This document shows, piece by piece, positions 1 to 10,893 of a stretch of 64,000 nt of DNA. The number at the start of each line of letters is the position of its first letter. Position 1 is the stretch's first letter. The notes under the pieces were generated by a model. The model had not been told where the DNA came from and did not search any database. It was given only the letters and a program-made list of their open reading frames with translations. Made by a program: the position numbers and the translations under genes. The stretch is from Apilactobacillus ozensis DSM 23829 = JCM 17196 (GTDB lineage Bacteria; Bacillota; Bacilli; Lactobacillales; Lactobacillaceae): NCBI RefSeq assembly GCF_001435995.1, contig NZ_AYYQ01000029.1:60890-124889 (forward strand), given 5' to 3'.

Positions 1-1
1 T

Positions 2-265
2 ATTAGAGGTAAAAGCGTTTCAGAAGCAAATGCAATCTTGAAGTTCACTCCAAGGAGTGCATCTCCAGTTGTATCAAAAGTTCTTATGTCTGCTGTAGCT
101 AACGCAGAAAACAATTTTGATTTAGATAGAGAAGACTTGGTAGTAAGCGAAGTTTTTGTTAACGAAGGACCAACTTTAAAACGTTTCCGTCCTCGTGCTA
201 AGGGTTCCGCTTCTCCAATTAACAAACGTACTAGTCACATTACAGTAGTAGTCTCAGAAAAATAG
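2..265 (+). CDS. rplV: 50S ribosomal protein L22 (5'-truncated)
   Basis: The reading frame is open from the window edge, so the N-terminus is missing and 87 C-terminal residues are visible. L22 binds 23S rRNA and its hairpin loop lines the peptide exit tunnel. The visible part starts with [13 protein letters not shown], a typical L22 core, and ends in the basic hairpin region ([20 protein letters not shown]) that reaches the tunnel. rpsC follows after 13 nt with an AGGAGGG ribosome-binding site, the usual S10 operon order. An internal ATG at 38 is a coding methionine in appearance only; the conserved sequence upstream of it shows the frame is longer. Confidence 0.97.
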   Translation: MRGKSVSEANAILKFTPRSASPVVSKVLMSAVANAENNFDLDREDLVVSEVFVNEGPTLKRFRPRAKGSASPINKRTSHITVVVSEK

Positions 266-278
266 GAGGGATAAAGCC

Positions 279-944
279 GTGGGTCAAAAAATTAATCCAA
301 CCGGATTGCGTGTAGGAATCATTCGTGATTGGGAAGCCAAATGGTATGCAGAAAAAGAATTTGCTGCTAATTTGAATGAAGACTTAAAAATCCGTGCTTA
401 TATTGAAAAAAGACTCGCTGACGCATCCGTCTCAACAGTAGAAATTGAACGTGCAGCTAAACGTGTTAACGTTTCAATTCATACTGCAAAACCAGGAATG
501 GTTATTGGTAAAGGCGGTTCAGAAGTCGAAAATCTTCGTAAAGAATTAAATACTTTAACAAGCAAACGTGTACACATCAACATCATTGAAATCAAAAAAC
601 CTGATTTAGATGCTAAATTAGTTGGTGAAAACATTGCTCGTCAACTAGAAGGCCGTGTAGCTTTCCGTCGTGCAATGCGTCAAGGTATGCAACGTGCAAT
701 GCGTTCAGGAGCAAAGGGTATTAAAACTCAAGTTGCTGGTCGTTTAAACGGTGCAGATATGGCTCGTATTGAAACATACTCTGATGGAACTGTTCCTTTG
801 CATACTTTAAGAGCAGATATTGATTATTCATGGGTAGAAGCACATACTACTTATGGTTCAATTGGTGTTAAGACTTGGATTTACCGTGGTGAAGTATTAC
901 CAACTAAACCAAGTGATAAGAAAGAAAATAAAGGAGGGAAATAA
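279..944 (+). CDS. rpsC: 30S ribosomal protein S3
   Basis: S3 sits on the head of the 30S subunit at the mRNA entry channel. The protein has 221 residues, normal for Firmicutes. It starts [13 protein letters not shown] from a GTG codon preceded by AGGAGGG. A type-II KH domain with the GMVIGKGG loop lies near residues 75-85, followed by the S3 C-terminal domain. It is in the S10 operon between rplV and rplP, with only 2 nt before the rplP start, so translational coupling is likely. Confidence 0.98.
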   Translation: MGQKINPTGLRVGIIRDWEAKWYAEKEFAANLNEDLKIRAYIEKRLADASVSTVEIERAAKRVNVSIHTAKPGMVIGKGGSEVENLRKELNTLTSKRVHINIIEIKKPDLDAKLVGENIARQLEGRVAFRRAMRQGMQRAMRSGAKGIKTQVAGRLNGADMARIETYSDGTVPLHTLRADIDYSWVEAHTTYGSIGVKTWIYRGEVLPTKPSDKKENKGGK

Positions 945-946
945 AC

Positions 947-1381
947 ATGCTAGTACCTAAACGTGTTAAGTTCCGTCGTGAACACCGTGGTAAGTTACGT
1001 GGACACTCAAAGGGTGGAAACAAGGTAGCTTTCGGTAGTTATGGTTTACAAGCTTTAGATTCACACTGGATCTCAAACCGTCAAATTGAAGCTTGTCGTA
1101 TTGCTATTACTCGTTATATGAAACGTGGTGGGAAAGTTTGGATTAAAATTTTCCCTCACAAGTCATACACTGAAAAAGGTGTAGGAGTTCGTATGGGTAA
1201 CGGAAAAGGTTCTCCAGCAGGATGGGTAGCACCCGTTAAACGTGGAAAAGTATTATTTGAAGTTGGAGAAGTTTCTGATGAAGTTGCTAAAGAAGCTTTG
1301 CGTTTAGCTTCAACAAAACTTCCTGTTCGAACTAAGATTATTAAACGTGAGGAAGTAGGTGGCGAATCAAATGAAGGCTAA
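947..1381 (+). CDS. rplP: 50S ribosomal protein L16
   Basis: L16 binds 23S rRNA near the A-site and the 5S/23S contact. At 144 residues it is full length. It starts [16 protein letters not shown], the conserved L16 N-terminus, and contains [16 protein letters not shown] and [15 protein letters not shown], typical central motifs. AAGGAGGG lies before the ATG. The 3' end overlaps the start of rpmC by 11 nt, indicating coupled translation of L16 and L29. Confidence 0.98.
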   Translation: MLVPKRVKFRREHRGKLRGHSKGGNKVAFGSYGLQALDSHWISNRQIEACRIAITRYMKRGGKVWIKIFPHKSYTEKGVGVRMGNGKGSPAGWVAPVKRGKVLFEVGEVSDEVAKEALRLASTKLPVRTKIIKREEVGGESNEG

Positions 1382-1565
1382 AGAAATTAATGAACTAACC
1401 ACTGCTCAAAAGATTGAGAAGGAACAAAGTTATAAAGAAGAATTGTTCAACCTTCGTTTTCAATTAGCTACTGGTCAATTGGAAAACACTGCAAGATTGA
1501 AACAAGTTCGTAAAAACATTGCTAGAATTAAGACATCTTTACGTCAAGAAGAATTAAACAAGTAG
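1371..1565 (+). CDS. rpmC: 50S ribosomal protein L29
   Basis: L29 is a small two-helix protein near the tunnel exit that docks trigger factor and SRP. I chose the ATG at 1371 ([11 protein letters not shown]), which matches the usual N-terminus and sits 8 nt after AGGTGG. A GTG 12 nt upstream in the same frame would add four residues but lies inside that ribosome-binding site. The product has 64 residues. It overlaps the end of rplP by 11 nt. Confidence 0.96.
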   Translation: MKAKEINELTTAQKIEKEQSYKEELFNLRFQLATGQLENTARLKQVRKNIARIKTSLRQEELNK

Positions 1566-1591
1566 AATACGATAAAAGGAGGTTATAATGT

Positions 1592-1852
1592 ATGGAACGT
1601 AATATGCGTAAGGTCTACAAAGGCCGTGTGGTTTCAGACAAGATGGATAAAACTATTTCTGTTGTTGTTGAAACATATAAAATCCATCCTACTTACGGAA
1701 AACGTGTTAAGTACTCTAAAAAGTACAAGGCTCATGACGAAAACAACGAAGCTAAATTTGGCGATATTGTTGAAATTATGGAAACACGTAAACTTTCAGC
1801 TACTAAGCATTTCCGTTTAGTAAATATCGTTGAAAAAGCGGTAACTATCTAG
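1592..1852 (+). CDS. rpsQ: 30S ribosomal protein S17
   Basis: S17 is a primary 16S rRNA-binding OB-fold protein. The 86 residues include [19 protein letters not shown] and [19 protein letters not shown], both typical of S17. AGGAGG ends 9 nt before the ATG. Another ATG four bases upstream (1588) is out of frame and opens only a four-codon ORF that ends at 1602, so it is not the start. The gene is in the S10 operon after rpmC. Confidence 0.97.
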   Translation: MERNMRKVYKGRVVSDKMDKTISVVVETYKIHPTYGKRVKYSKKYKAHDENNEAKFGDIVEIMETRKLSATKHFRLVNIVEKAVTI

Positions 1853-1879
1853 GATTTATATTTTATCGTATTCTGAGTA

Positions 1880-1899
1880 AATACCGGAAGGAGGGTATT
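1880..1899 (+). other. Hairpin presenting the rplN ribosome-binding site
   Basis: AATACC (1880-1885) and GGTATT (1894-1899) form a 6-bp stem whose loop and 3' edge hold the GGAAGGAGGG Shine-Dalgarno of rplN. The pairing is directly visible. A role in setting L14 translation is inference, and the short stem could be chance. Confidence 0.3.
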
Positions 1900-1903
1900 A
1901 ACT

Positions 1904-2272
1904 GTGATTCAACAAGAAAGTCGTTTAAAAGTTGCTGATAACTCAGGTGCCCGTGAACTTTTAACTATTAAAGTTTTAGGCGGATCAAGTAGAAGATACG
2001 CTGGTATCGGTGATATAATTGTTGCTACTGTTAAGCAAGCAACACCAGGTGGCGTTGTCAAAAAAGGTGACGTTGTAAAAGCTGTTATTGTTAGAACAAA
2101 GGCGGTTTCTCGTCGTGCAGATGGTTCATACATTCGTTTTGATGAAAATGCTGCTGTTTTAGTACAAGACGATAAAAGTCCAAAGGGAACACGTATTTTT
2201 GGACCAGTTGCTCGTGAACTACGTGACAACCAATTTATGAAGATTGTTTCCTTAGCGCCTGAAGTACTTTAA
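1904..2272 (+). CDS. rplN: 50S ribosomal protein L14
   Basis: L14 binds 23S rRNA at the subunit interface and forms bridges with 16S rRNA. The 122 residues are full length: [18 protein letters not shown] at the start, [15 protein letters not shown] in the middle and [10 protein letters not shown] near the C-terminus. Translation starts at a GTG behind AAGGAGGG. It lies between rpsQ and rplX in the standard order. Confidence 0.98.
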   Translation: MIQQESRLKVADNSGARELLTIKVLGGSSRRYAGIGDIIVATVKQATPGGVVKKGDVVKAVIVRTKAVSRRADGSYIRFDENAAVLVQDDKSPKGTRIFGPVARELRDNQFMKIVSLAPEVL

Positions 2273-2302
2273 TACTATTGTTGACCAAGGAGGTGCCGTT
2301 AA

Positions 2303-2611
2303 ATGTTTATTAAGACCGGTGACAAAGTTCGCGTTATTAGTGGTAAAGATAAAGGTAAAGAAGGAACTGTTACCAAAACTATTGCCTCAAAAGACCGCGT
2401 AGTCGTTGAAGGTATTAACAAAGTTAAGAAACATCAAAAAGCTTCACAAGCTAATCCACAAGGTGGAATTCAAGAAGTTGAAGCTCCAATTCATGTTTCA
2501 AACGTTATGTTAATTGATCCATCAAACAATGAACCAACACGTGTTGGATTCAAAGTTGAAGATGGAAAGAAAGTTCGTATTTCCAAAAAGACAAACAAAT
2601 CAATTGATTAA
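2303..2611 (+). CDS. rplX: 50S ribosomal protein L24
   Basis: L24 is an assembly-initiating 23S rRNA-binding protein with an N-terminal KOW motif, here [15 protein letters not shown] (about residues 9-23). The length of 102 residues is normal. The ATG follows AAGGAGGTG. The gene belongs to the continuous S10/spc block, between rplN and rplE. Confidence 0.98.
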   Translation: MFIKTGDKVRVISGKDKGKEGTVTKTIASKDRVVVEGINKVKKHQKASQANPQGGIQEVEAPIHVSNVMLIDPSNNEPTRVGFKVEDGKKVRISKKTNKSID

Positions 2612-2638
2612 TACTTATTGAAAGGAGGATACCTTTTC

Positions 2639-3181
2639 ATGTCAAACCGTTTGCAAGACAAATACAAGAATGAAATAAGCAAATCTTTAGTTGAAAAATT
2701 CAACTATTCATCAATTATGCAAGCTCCTAAGCTTGACAAAATTGTTTTAAACATGGGTGTTGGTGACGCTGTTACCAATGCTAAAAACTTAGACGAAGCA
2801 GTTGCTGAATTAGCATTAATTTCTGGTCAAAAGCCTTTAATTACTAAAGCTAAAAAATCAATTGCTGGTTTTAGATTACGTGAAGGTAACGCTATTGGAG
2901 CTAAAGTTACTCTTCGTGGAGAACGTATGTATGATTTCTTAGATAAATTAATTAATGTTTCATTACCTCGTGTTCGTGATTTCCATGGTGTAAACAATAG
3001 ATCATTTGATGGTCGCGGTAACTACACTTTAGGTATTCGTGAACAATTAATTTTCCCAGAAATTAATTACGATAACGTTAACCGTGTTCGTGGTTTAGAC
3101 ATCGTTATTGTTACAACTGCTAACACTGATGAAGAATCAAAAGAATTGTTAGGTCAATTCGGCATGCCATTCGCTAAATAA
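2639..3181 (+). CDS. rplE: 50S ribosomal protein L5
   Basis: L5 binds 5S rRNA in the central protuberance and contacts P-site tRNA. I start it at the ATG at 2639 ([13 protein letters not shown]), 10 nt after AAAGGAGG. A TTG seven codons upstream would put the ribosome-binding site inside the coding region. The product has 180 residues, the usual L5 length, with [14 protein letters not shown] and [13 protein letters not shown] as recognisable segments. Confidence 0.97.
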   Translation: MSNRLQDKYKNEISKSLVEKFNYSSIMQAPKLDKIVLNMGVGDAVTNAKNLDEAVAELALISGQKPLITKAKKSIAGFRLREGNAIGAKVTLRGERMYDFLDKLINVSLPRVRDFHGVNNRSFDGRGNYTLGIREQLIFPEINYDNVNRVRGLDIVIVTTANTDEESKELLGQFGMPFAK

Positions 3182-3195
3182 GAGGAGGTTATACA

Positions 3196-3381
3196 ATGGC
3201 TAGAAAAGCATTAGTTGTAAAGAGTGAACGTCCAGCAAAGTTTTCTACTCAAAACTACACACGTTGTGAACGCTGTGGACGCCCTCATTCAGTTTACAAG
3301 AAGTTTCATTTGTGCCGACTCTGCTTAAGACAACTTGCTCATAAGGGACAAATTCCTGGTATGAAAAAGGCTAGTTGGTAA
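3196..3381 (+). CDS. rpsZ: 30S ribosomal protein S14, zinc-binding type Z
   Basis: This 61-residue S14 is the short zinc-binding paralogue. Cys24 and Cys27 (CERC) plus Cys40 and Cys43 (CRLC) form the four-cysteine site. S14 sits in the 30S head and is needed for late subunit assembly. The gene sits in the spc operon between rplE and rpsH, the normal place of the C+ form in Firmicutes. Start ATG follows GAGGAGG. Confidence 0.97.
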   Translation: MARKALVVKSERPAKFSTQNYTRCERCGRPHSVYKKFHLCRLCLRQLAHKGQIPGMKKASW

Positions 3382-3413
3382 AATATATTTAAAAACAAGG
3401 GAGGTTTACGTTA

Positions 3414-3812
3414 ATGTCCATGACAGACCCAATTGCAGACTTTTTAACACGTATTCGTAACGCTAACATGGTTCGTCACGAATCTGTTGAAGTTCCTGCT
3501 TCAAAAATTAAGCGTAACATTGCTGAAATCTTGAAACGTGAAGGTTTCGTTCGCGATGTTGAATACATTGATGATGACAAACAAGGCGTTATTCGTGTAT
3601 TTCTTAAATATGGTAAAAACAATGAACAAGTTATTTCTGGATTAAAGAGAATCTCTAAACCAGGTTTACGTTCATATGTTAAATCTGATTCAGTTCCTAA
3701 GGTTTTAAATGGTTTAGGAATTGCTATCATTTCAACTTCTGAAGGTGTTATCACTGATAAAGAAGCTCGTGCTAAAAAAATTGGTGGAGAAGTATTAGCA
3801 TACATTTGGTAA
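3414..3812 (+). CDS. rpsH: 30S ribosomal protein S8
   Basis: S8 is a primary binder of the 16S central domain. The 132 residues start [18 protein letters not shown], the standard S8 N-terminus, and end GGEVLAYIW, the canonical C-terminus. AAGGGAGG ends 9 nt before the ATG at 3414; a second in-frame ATG two codons later is a less well spaced alternative. In E. coli S8 represses the spc operon; I saw no copy of its target structure here. Confidence 0.97.
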   Translation: MSMTDPIADFLTRIRNANMVRHESVEVPASKIKRNIAEILKREGFVRDVEYIDDDKQGVIRVFLKYGKNNEQVISGLKRISKPGLRSYVKSDSVPKVLNGLGIAIISTSEGVITDKEARAKKIGGEVLAYIW

Positions 3813-3841
3813 TACTTTTTTAAAGAAATGGAGGTGTAATA

Positions 3842-4381
3842 ATGAGTCGTATCGGTTATAGAAAAGTTGTATTACCTGAAGGCGTTGAAGTAAAAAGAGA
3901 TGGTGATATGGTTACTGTTAAAGGTGCAAAGGGTACTTTAACCCGTGAATTTTCACCAATGATTAAAATGAACATTAACGATAACATCGTAACTTTTGAA
4001 CCTACTGGTAAGTACGACAACAAAGAACGTGCAATGCACGGTACTATGCGTGCTAACTTTAACAACATGGTTGAAGGTGTTACTAATGGTTTTAGTAAAA
4101 CACTTAAATTAGTCGGTGTTGGTTATCGTGCACAAGCTAAGGGTAGTAACTTAACTCTAAATGTTGGTTACTCAAATCCAGTTGAAATCGCTATTAACGA
4201 TGATTTAACGGTTGAAACTCCTAACAACACTACAATTAACATTAGCGGTATCAACAAACAATTTGTTGGTGATTTTGCTGCTAAAGTTCGTGCCGTTCGT
4301 TCACCAGAACCTTACAAAGGTAAAGGTATTCGTTACGAAAACGAAATTGTACGTCGTAAAGAAGGTAAAACTGGTAAATAA
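3842..4381 (+). CDS. rplF: 50S ribosomal protein L6
   Basis: L6 binds 23S rRNA helix 97 near the factor-binding site. The 179 residues show the two repeated L6 folds, with [12 protein letters not shown] in the second and the conserved C-terminal [11 protein letters not shown] segment. The ATG follows ATGGAGGTG. Position between rpsH and rplR is standard for the spc operon. Confidence 0.98.
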   Translation: MSRIGYRKVVLPEGVEVKRDGDMVTVKGAKGTLTREFSPMIKMNINDNIVTFEPTGKYDNKERAMHGTMRANFNNMVEGVTNGFSKTLKLVGVGYRAQAKGSNLTLNVGYSNPVEIAINDDLTVETPNNTTINISGINKQFVGDFAAKVRAVRSPEPYKGKGIRYENEIVRRKEGKTGK

Positions 4382-4431
4382 TCTTTTTGATTATATTACT
4401 TTATTAATATTTGAATTTAGAGGTGACTATT

Positions 4432-4788
4432 TTGATTTCAAAACCAGACAAAAACAAAACACGTCAACGTCGTCATTTACGTGTTCGTAACAAAATTTCT
4501 GGTACTGCTGAGTGCCCACGCTTAAATGTTTATCGTTCTAACAAAAACATCTACGCTCAAGTTATTGATGATGTAGAGGGTGTAACGCTTGCTAGTGCCT
4601 CTACTCTTGATAAAGAAGTTAGTGGTAGCAGCAAAACTGAACAAGCAAATGCTGTTGGTTCATTAGTTGCAAAGCGTGCTGCTGACAAGAAAATTAAAAA
4701 TGTTGTTTTCGATCGTGGTGGATACTTATACCATGGACGTGTAAAAGCCCTAGCTGAAGGCGCACGTGAAAACGGATTAGAATTTTAA
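4432..4788 (+). CDS. rplR: 50S ribosomal protein L18
   Basis: L18 brings 5S rRNA into the 50S subunit together with L5. I place the start at the TTG at 4432 ([19 protein letters not shown]), 6 nt after AGAGGTG. Another in-frame TTG at 4411 has no ribosome-binding site and would add seven residues not typical of L18. The resulting 118 residues equal the usual length. [18 protein letters not shown] is the conserved C-terminal part. Confidence 0.95.
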   Translation: MISKPDKNKTRQRRHLRVRNKISGTAECPRLNVYRSNKNIYAQVIDDVEGVTLASASTLDKEVSGSSKTEQANAVGSLVAKRAADKKIKNVVFDRGGYLYHGRVKALAEGARENGLEF

Positions 4789-4810
4789 GAAAAGGAGGAA
4801 TTAACCACAA

Positions 4811-5314
4811 ATGGCAGAATTTATTGATCCAAGTAAATTAGAACTTGAAGACACTGTTGTTTCAATCAACCGTATCACTAAGGTTGTTAAAGGTGGTCGT
4901 CGTCTTAGATTTGCCGCTTTAGTAGTTGTTGGTGATAAAAATGGACATGTTGGATTCGGTACTGGAAAAGCTCAAGAAGTTCCTGAAGCTATTCGTAAAG
5001 CCGTTGAAGATGGTCATAAGAACTTAATCACTGTTCCAATTGTTGGTACAACTATTCCTCATGAAATTATCGGTACTTACGGTGGTGGTAAGATCATGTT
5101 AAAACCAGCTGAAGAAGGTTCTGGAGTTGCAGCCGGTGGTGCTGTACGTTCAGTTATGGAATTAGCTGGTGTTGCTGATGTTACAAGTAAGCGTTTGGGT
5201 TCAGATACCCCAATTAATGCTATTCGTGCAACATTTGCAGGATTAAAATCATTAAAGAGTGCAGAAGAAGTTTCCGCTTTACGTGGTGTTTCTACTCAAC
5301 ACTTAGCAGAATAA
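4811..5314 (+). CDS. rpsE: 30S ribosomal protein S5
   Basis: S5 lines the mRNA entry side of the 30S subunit and affects decoding accuracy. The 167 residues hold the N-terminal double-stranded RNA-binding-like domain ([20 protein letters not shown]) and the S5 C-terminal domain ([19 protein letters not shown]). The ATG follows AAAGGAGGAAT. It is in the spc operon before rpmD. Confidence 0.98.
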   Translation: MAEFIDPSKLELEDTVVSINRITKVVKGGRRLRFAALVVVGDKNGHVGFGTGKAQEVPEAIRKAVEDGHKNLITVPIVGTTIPHEIIGTYGGGKIMLKPAEEGSGVAAGGAVRSVMELAGVADVTSKRLGSDTPINAIRATFAGLKSLKSAEEVSALRGVSTQHLAE

Positions 5315-5328
5315 GGAGGGGTTAGAAG

Positions 5329-5511
5329 ATGGCTAAATTACACGTTACTTTAACTCATAGTGCTGCTCACCGACTCCCCAAACAACGTAAGATTGTTAAA
5401 GCTCTTGGCTTAGGCCGTGTTAACAGTCAAGTTGAGTTACCAGACAATGAAGCTACTCGTGGAGCTTTGTTTAAAATTGCACACTTAGTTAAAGTTGAAC
5501 AAGTTAAGTAA
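5329..5511 (+). CDS. rpmD: 50S ribosomal protein L30
   Basis: L30 is a small single-domain 50S protein. The 60 residues ([20 protein letters not shown] at the start) match the bacterial L30 family in size and content, with the [16 protein letters not shown] segment. AGGAGGGG precedes the ATG. The spc order rpsE-rpmD-rplO is conserved. Confidence 0.97.
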   Translation: MAKLHVTLTHSAAHRLPKQRKIVKALGLGRVNSQVELPDNEATRGALFKIAHLVKVEQVK

Positions 5512-5534
5512 AATAACAAGGAGGTGCGCTTCTC

Positions 5535-5965
5535 ATGAAATTACATGAATTAAAATACGCTGAAGGTTCACGTAGTTCAAGACAACGATTAGGTCGAGGT
5601 CTTGGAAGTAAAGGTAAGACTTCTGGTCGTGGACAAAAAGGTCAAAAAGCTCGTAGCAAAACTCGTTTAGGTTTTGAAGGGGGCCAAATGCCTTTATACC
5701 GTAGAATTCCAAAACGTGGTTTTACTAACATTAGTCGTAAAGAATACGCTGTTGTTAATTTAACTACTTTAGAACAATTCGATAACGGTACTGAAGTTAC
5801 ACCAGAATTATTAAAAGAATCTGGTATTGTTAAAAACACTAAGAGCGGTATCAAAGTTCTTGCAAATGGTAGTTTAAGCAAAAAGCTTACAGTTAAAGCA
5901 AGTAAATTTTCTGCTACTGCTAAGGCAGCAATTGAAGACGCTGGCGGTAAGATTGAGGTGATCTA

Positions 5966-5966
<1 letters not shown>
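5535..5966 (+). CDS. rplO: 50S ribosomal protein L15
   Basis: L15 is a late-assembling 50S protein. Its 143 residues start [13 protein letters not shown], followed by the glycine/arginine-rich extended arm ([20 protein letters not shown]) that threads into 23S rRNA, and a C-terminal globular domain. The stop codon shares its last A with the secY start codon (TAATG), so L15 and SecY translation are probably coupled. Confidence 0.98.
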
Positions 5967-7961
<1,995 letters not shown>

Positions 7962-8021
7962 TAAGATACTTTGATTATAATGTTTATTGTAGCTATATTA
8001 TTTGTATGATAGACTTTTGTG

Positions 8022-8027
8022 TATAAT
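8022..8027 (+). promoter_or_regulatory. Candidate -10 element upstream of infA
   Basis: A TATAAT hexamer lies in the 155-nt gap between adk and infA, but no good -35 hexamer stands 16-18 nt upstream. It could serve as an internal promoter for infA-rpmJ-rpsM-rpsK-rpoA-rplQ. The rest of the gap is AT-rich with no terminator hairpin, so read-through from adk is also expected. Confidence 0.3.
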
Positions 8028-8116
8028 GATTGTGTTCTAATAGAATCTTTTAATGTTTTGTTTACTGATATAATTTATTTATTAAGTAAATTTACTATTT
8101 TCGAGGAGGAAATTCT

Positions 8117-8335
8117 TTGTCTAAAGATAATGTTATTGAAATTGAAGGTAAAGTTACTGAAACTTTACCTAATGCTATGTTTCGTGTTGAACTTGAAAAC
8201 GGACATGAAATTTTAGCACATGTTTCCGGTAAAATACGTATGCACTATATTAGAATTTTACCTGGAGATCGCGTTACTGTTGAAATGTCACCATATGATT
8301 TAAGCAAGGGACGTATTACTTACAGATTTAAGTAG
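8117..8335 (+). CDS. infA: Translation initiation factor IF-1
   Basis: IF-1 is a single OB-fold protein that blocks the ribosomal A-site during initiation. The 72 residues ([20 protein letters not shown] at the start, [14 protein letters not shown] at the end) are exactly the standard length. The start is TTG, 6 nt after GAGGAGGA. It opens the group infA-rpmJ-rpsM-rpsK-rpoA-rplQ. Confidence 0.98.
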   Translation: MSKDNVIEIEGKVTETLPNAMFRVELENGHEILAHVSGKIRMHYIRILPGDRVTVEMSPYDLSKGRITYRFK

Positions 8336-8365
8336 TCGTCTTGCATAGTATAGGAGGTTTATAGT

Positions 8366-8482
8366 ATGAAAGTTCGTCCATCAGTAAAACCGATGTGTGA
8401 AAATTGTAAAGTTATTAAGAGAAAAGGCCGCGTTATGGTTATTTGCTCAAACCCTAAACATAAACAAAGACAAGGTAAATAA
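8366..8482 (+). CDS. rpmJ: 50S ribosomal protein L36
   Basis: This 38-residue protein starts [20 protein letters not shown] and ends HKQRQGK. It is the zinc-binding (C+) form of L36: Cys11, Cys14, Cys27 and His32 are all present. L36 is the smallest 50S protein and ties together 23S rRNA helices near L16. AGGAGG stands 10 nt before the ATG. It occupies its normal position between infA and rpsM. Confidence 0.97.
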   Translation: MKVRPSVKPMCENCKVIKRKGRVMVICSNPKHKQRQGK

Positions 8483-8512
8483 TTTACCTATAAAAACAGG
8501 AGGTGTATTCTA

Positions 8513-8875
8513 ATGGCTCGTATCGCCGGAATTGATTTACCACGTGAAAAACGTATCGTTATTGGTCTAACATACATTTATGGTATTGGTCAAAGTACTT
8601 CTGCTGAAATCCTTGCTAAAGCTGGTGTTTCAGAAGATGTTCGTGTTCGTGACTTAACTCCAGATCAAGAAGATAAAATCCGTGAAGTTGTAGATAACTA
8701 CAAAATCGAAGGTGACTTACGTCGTGAAGTAAGTATGAATATCAAGAAGCTTCAAGAAATTGGTTCATACAGAGGTATTCGTCATCGTCGTGGATTACCA
8801 GTTAGAGGTCAACATACTAAAAACAATGCCCGTACTCGTAAGGGTAAAAAAACCACAATGGCTGGTAAAAAATAG
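8513..8875 (+). CDS. rpsM: 30S ribosomal protein S13
   Basis: S13 is in the 30S head and contacts the P-site tRNA and the 50S subunit. The 120 residues start [20 protein letters not shown] and end in the basic [14 protein letters not shown] tail. The helix-two-turn-helix segment [14 protein letters not shown] is visible. AGGAGGTG precedes the ATG. Part of the alpha operon. Confidence 0.98.
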   Translation: MARIAGIDLPREKRIVIGLTYIYGIGQSTSAEILAKAGVSEDVRVRDLTPDQEDKIREVVDNYKIEGDLRREVSMNIKKLQEIGSYRGIRHRRGLPVRGQHTKNNARTRKGKKTTMAGKK

Positions 8876-8898
8876 TATATAAAGGAGGTTTGTAAACC

Positions 8899-9288
8899 AT
8901 GGTTCAAAAAAGAAACAGTCGTAAACGTAGAGTAAAGAAAAACATCGAAAATGGTGTTGCTCACATTCATTCTACTTTTAATAATACTTTAGTTATGATT
9001 ACTGATGTTCAAGGTAATGCAATTGCCTGGTCATCAGCTGGTGCTTTAGGTTTCCGTGGAAGTCGTAAATCAACTCCTTTTGCTGCCCAAATGGCTGCAG
9101 AAGCTGCTGCTAAGACTTCAATGGAACACGGTATGAAATCCGTAGAAGTTTCAGTTAAAGGACCTGGTTCTGGTCGTGAATCTGCAATTCGTGCACTTCA
9201 AGCTACTGGTTTAGAAGTTGCTGCAATTCGTGATGTTACCCCAGTTCCTCATAACGGTTCTCGTCCTCCAAAGCGTCGTCGAGTTTAA
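8899..9288 (+). CDS. rpsK: 30S ribosomal protein S11
   Basis: S11 forms part of the platform and the mRNA exit cleft. The 129 residues include [18 protein letters not shown] and the conserved C-terminus [29 protein letters not shown] lies upstream of the ATG. It sits between rpsM and rpoA in the alpha operon. Confidence 0.98.
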   Translation: MVQKRNSRKRRVKKNIENGVAHIHSTFNNTLVMITDVQGNAIAWSSAGALGFRGSRKSTPFAAQMAAEAAAKTSMEHGMKSVEVSVKGPGSGRESAIRALQATGLEVAAIRDVTPVPHNGSRPPKRRRV

Positions 9289-9295
9289 TTTCTTA

Positions 9296-9315
9296 TTCAT
9301 CTAGTTCAAGATGAA
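9296..9315 (+). other. Small hairpin in the rpsK-rpoA gap
   Basis: TTCATCT (9296-9302) and AGATGAA (9309-9315) form a perfect 7-bp stem with a 6-nt loop, followed by AATAATTTTT. It resembles a weak attenuator or a processing site ahead of rpoA. No G/C-rich core is present, so strong termination is unlikely. Confidence 0.35.
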
Positions 9316-9360
9316 AATAATTTTTGACTCATAGCGTTTTGAAAGGGGTAAAGGATAAGA

Positions 9361-10311
9361 ATGATTGAATTTGAAAAACCTAATATTCATAAGATTGATG
9401 AAACTGATAATTATGGAGAAGTTGTCGTAGAACCATTAGAACGTGGTTATGGTACAACTCTTGGAAACTCGTTGCGAAGAATTTTACTTTCATCTTTACC
9501 TGGTGCCGCTGTTACTAGTATTCAAATTGATGATGTGCTACATGAATTCTCAACTGTTAAAGGTGTAGTAGAAGATGTTGCTCAAATTATTTTGAATGTA
9601 AAGAAAATTTCTTTGAAACTTGATATCGCTGACGATGAAGAGAAATCAATGGAAATCAATGTAACTGGTCCTGCTCAGGTAACTGCTGGAGATATCCAAG
9701 CTGATGGTGACGTTACTGTTTTAAACCCTGATCTTAAGATTTGTACAGTTGCTGAAGGTGCAACATTCCATATGAGAATGACTGCTAACAAAGGCCGCGG
9801 ATACGTTTCTGCTGATGAAAATAAGGCTCGTAATGATGGAATGCCAATCGGTGTCTTACCAGTTGATTCCATTTATACCCCAATCGAACGTGTTAATTAT
9901 CAAGTTGAAAATGCACGTGTTGGTCAAAGAGCTGATTTTGACAAATTAACATTGGATGTATGGACTGATGGTTCTATTACTCCTAGCGAAGCTGTTAGTT
10001 TAGCAGCTAAAATTTTGAGTGAACATTTATCTATGTTTGTTGATTTAACCGATGAAGCTAAAAATGCTGAAGTTATGGTTGAAAAAGAAGAAACACATAA
10101 AGAAAAAATGCTTGAAATGACTATTGAAGAACTAGATTTATCTGTTCGTTCATACAATTGTTTGAAACGTGCTGGAATCAACACTGTTCAAGAATTGACT
10201 GACAAAAGTGAAATGGATATGATGAAGGTTCGTAACTTAGGACGTAAGTCTTTAGTTGAAGTAAGAGAAAAACTTGCTAACCTTGGATTATCATTTCGTA
10301 AAGAAGATTAG
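9361..10311 (+). CDS. rpoA: DNA-directed RNA polymerase subunit alpha
   Basis: The alpha subunit dimerises to start RNA polymerase assembly, and its C-terminal domain contacts UP elements and activators. The 316 residues comprise the N-terminal domain ([20 protein letters not shown] around residues 29-48), a short linker rich in E and K, and the C-terminal domain ([19 protein letters not shown], then [11 protein letters not shown]). AAAGGGGT precedes the ATG. The order rpsK-rpoA-rplQ is standard. Confidence 0.98.
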   Translation: MIEFEKPNIHKIDETDNYGEVVVEPLERGYGTTLGNSLRRILLSSLPGAAVTSIQIDDVLHEFSTVKGVVEDVAQIILNVKKISLKLDIADDEEKSMEINVTGPAQVTAGDIQADGDVTVLNPDLKICTVAEGATFHMRMTANKGRGYVSADENKARNDGMPIGVLPVDSIYTPIERVNYQVENARVGQRADFDKLTLDVWTDGSITPSEAVSLAAKILSEHLSMFVDLTDEAKNAEVMVEKEETHKEKMLEMTIEELDLSVRSYNCLKRAGINTVQELTDKSEMDMMKVRNLGRKSLVEVREKLANLGLSFRKED

Positions 10312-10332
10312 TATAAAGGAGGATATCCAATT

Positions 10333-10716
10333 ATGAGTTACCGTAAATTGCAACGTACTAGTGCACATCGTCGTTCACTATTAAGAAATTTGACTACTGA
10401 CTTACTAGTTAATGGTCAAATTAAAACTACTGAAGCTCGTGCTAAAGAAGTACGCTCAACTGCAGATAAAATGATTACCCTTGGTAAACGTGGTGATCTT
10501 CATGCTCGTCGTCAAGCAGCTGCATTTTTACAAAATGTTGTTGCTGATGCCAAAGAAGATGGTAATGGTGTTAAGGTTACAACTGCATTACAAAAGCTTT
10601 TTGATGAAATTGCACCAAAATATGCTGACCGTAATGGTGGTTACACTAGAATCTTAAAGACTATGCCTCGTCGTGGTGATGGAGCATCAATGGTTATATT
10701 ACAATTAGTTGATTAA
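10333..10716 (+). CDS. rplQ: 50S ribosomal protein L17
   Basis: L17 lies near the tunnel exit of the 50S subunit. The 127 residues start [20 protein letters not shown], the conserved L17 N-terminus, and end in [23 protein letters not shown] precedes the ATG. It closes the alpha operon; a structured region with a terminator-like hairpin follows before ecfA1. Confidence 0.98.
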   Translation: MSYRKLQRTSAHRRSLLRNLTTDLLVNGQIKTTEARAKEVRSTADKMITLGKRGDLHARRQAAAFLQNVVADAKEDGNGVKVTTALQKLFDEIAPKYADRNGGYTRILKTMPRRGDGASMVILQLVD

Positions 10717-10747
10717 TATTTACTTTTTTAATATCTTATCATAGGAA

Positions 10748-10852
10748 TCACTAGGGTTTTATAGTATAAAGCGTTATGATGATGGATTTATTCCAAGTCT
10801 AGCTTGAATGGAGATTTTATCTTCGTACTATAAGGCCTTATAGTGATTTTTT
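10748..10852 (+). promoter_or_regulatory. Structured leader of ecfA1 with terminator and competing long helix
   Basis: ACTATAAGGCCTTATAGT (10827-10844) is a perfect palindrome followed by GATTTTTTTAT, the form of an intrinsic terminator. An upstream segment, 10748-10766, can pair with the whole palindrome instead: TCACTA with TAGTGA, GGG with the CCT, and the next ten bases with 10826-10835 including two G-U pairs, leaving a 2-nt bulge. The two folds exclude each other. A small hairpin (ATTC-AAG / CTTGAAT near 10790-10809) lies between the arms. It may end rplQ transcripts or attenuate ecfA1-ecfA2-ecfT-truA. No known riboswitch class was recognised. Confidence 0.5.
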
Positions 10853-10893
10853 TATACATAAAATTATTAAATTATTTTATAGGAGGTGTCTGC

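Noticed and set aside
1588..1602. Four-codon ORF (ATG TAT GGA ACG TAA) overlapping the rpsQ start
   Set aside because: Too short to be a gene, and the Shine-Dalgarno spacing favours the rpsQ ATG at 1592. Probably chance.
1626..1820. Alternative-frame reading frame inside rpsQ
   Set aside because: Has no ribosome-binding site and lies wholly within a conserved ribosomal gene; a shadow frame.
1909..2229. Antisense reading frame across rplN
   Set aside because: Opposite-strand shadow of a conserved gene with no start signals or family resemblance.
8019..8216. Reading frame overlapping the infA 5' region
   Set aside because: Low-complexity hydrophobic translation of AT-rich spacer, out of frame with infA and without a ribosome-binding site.
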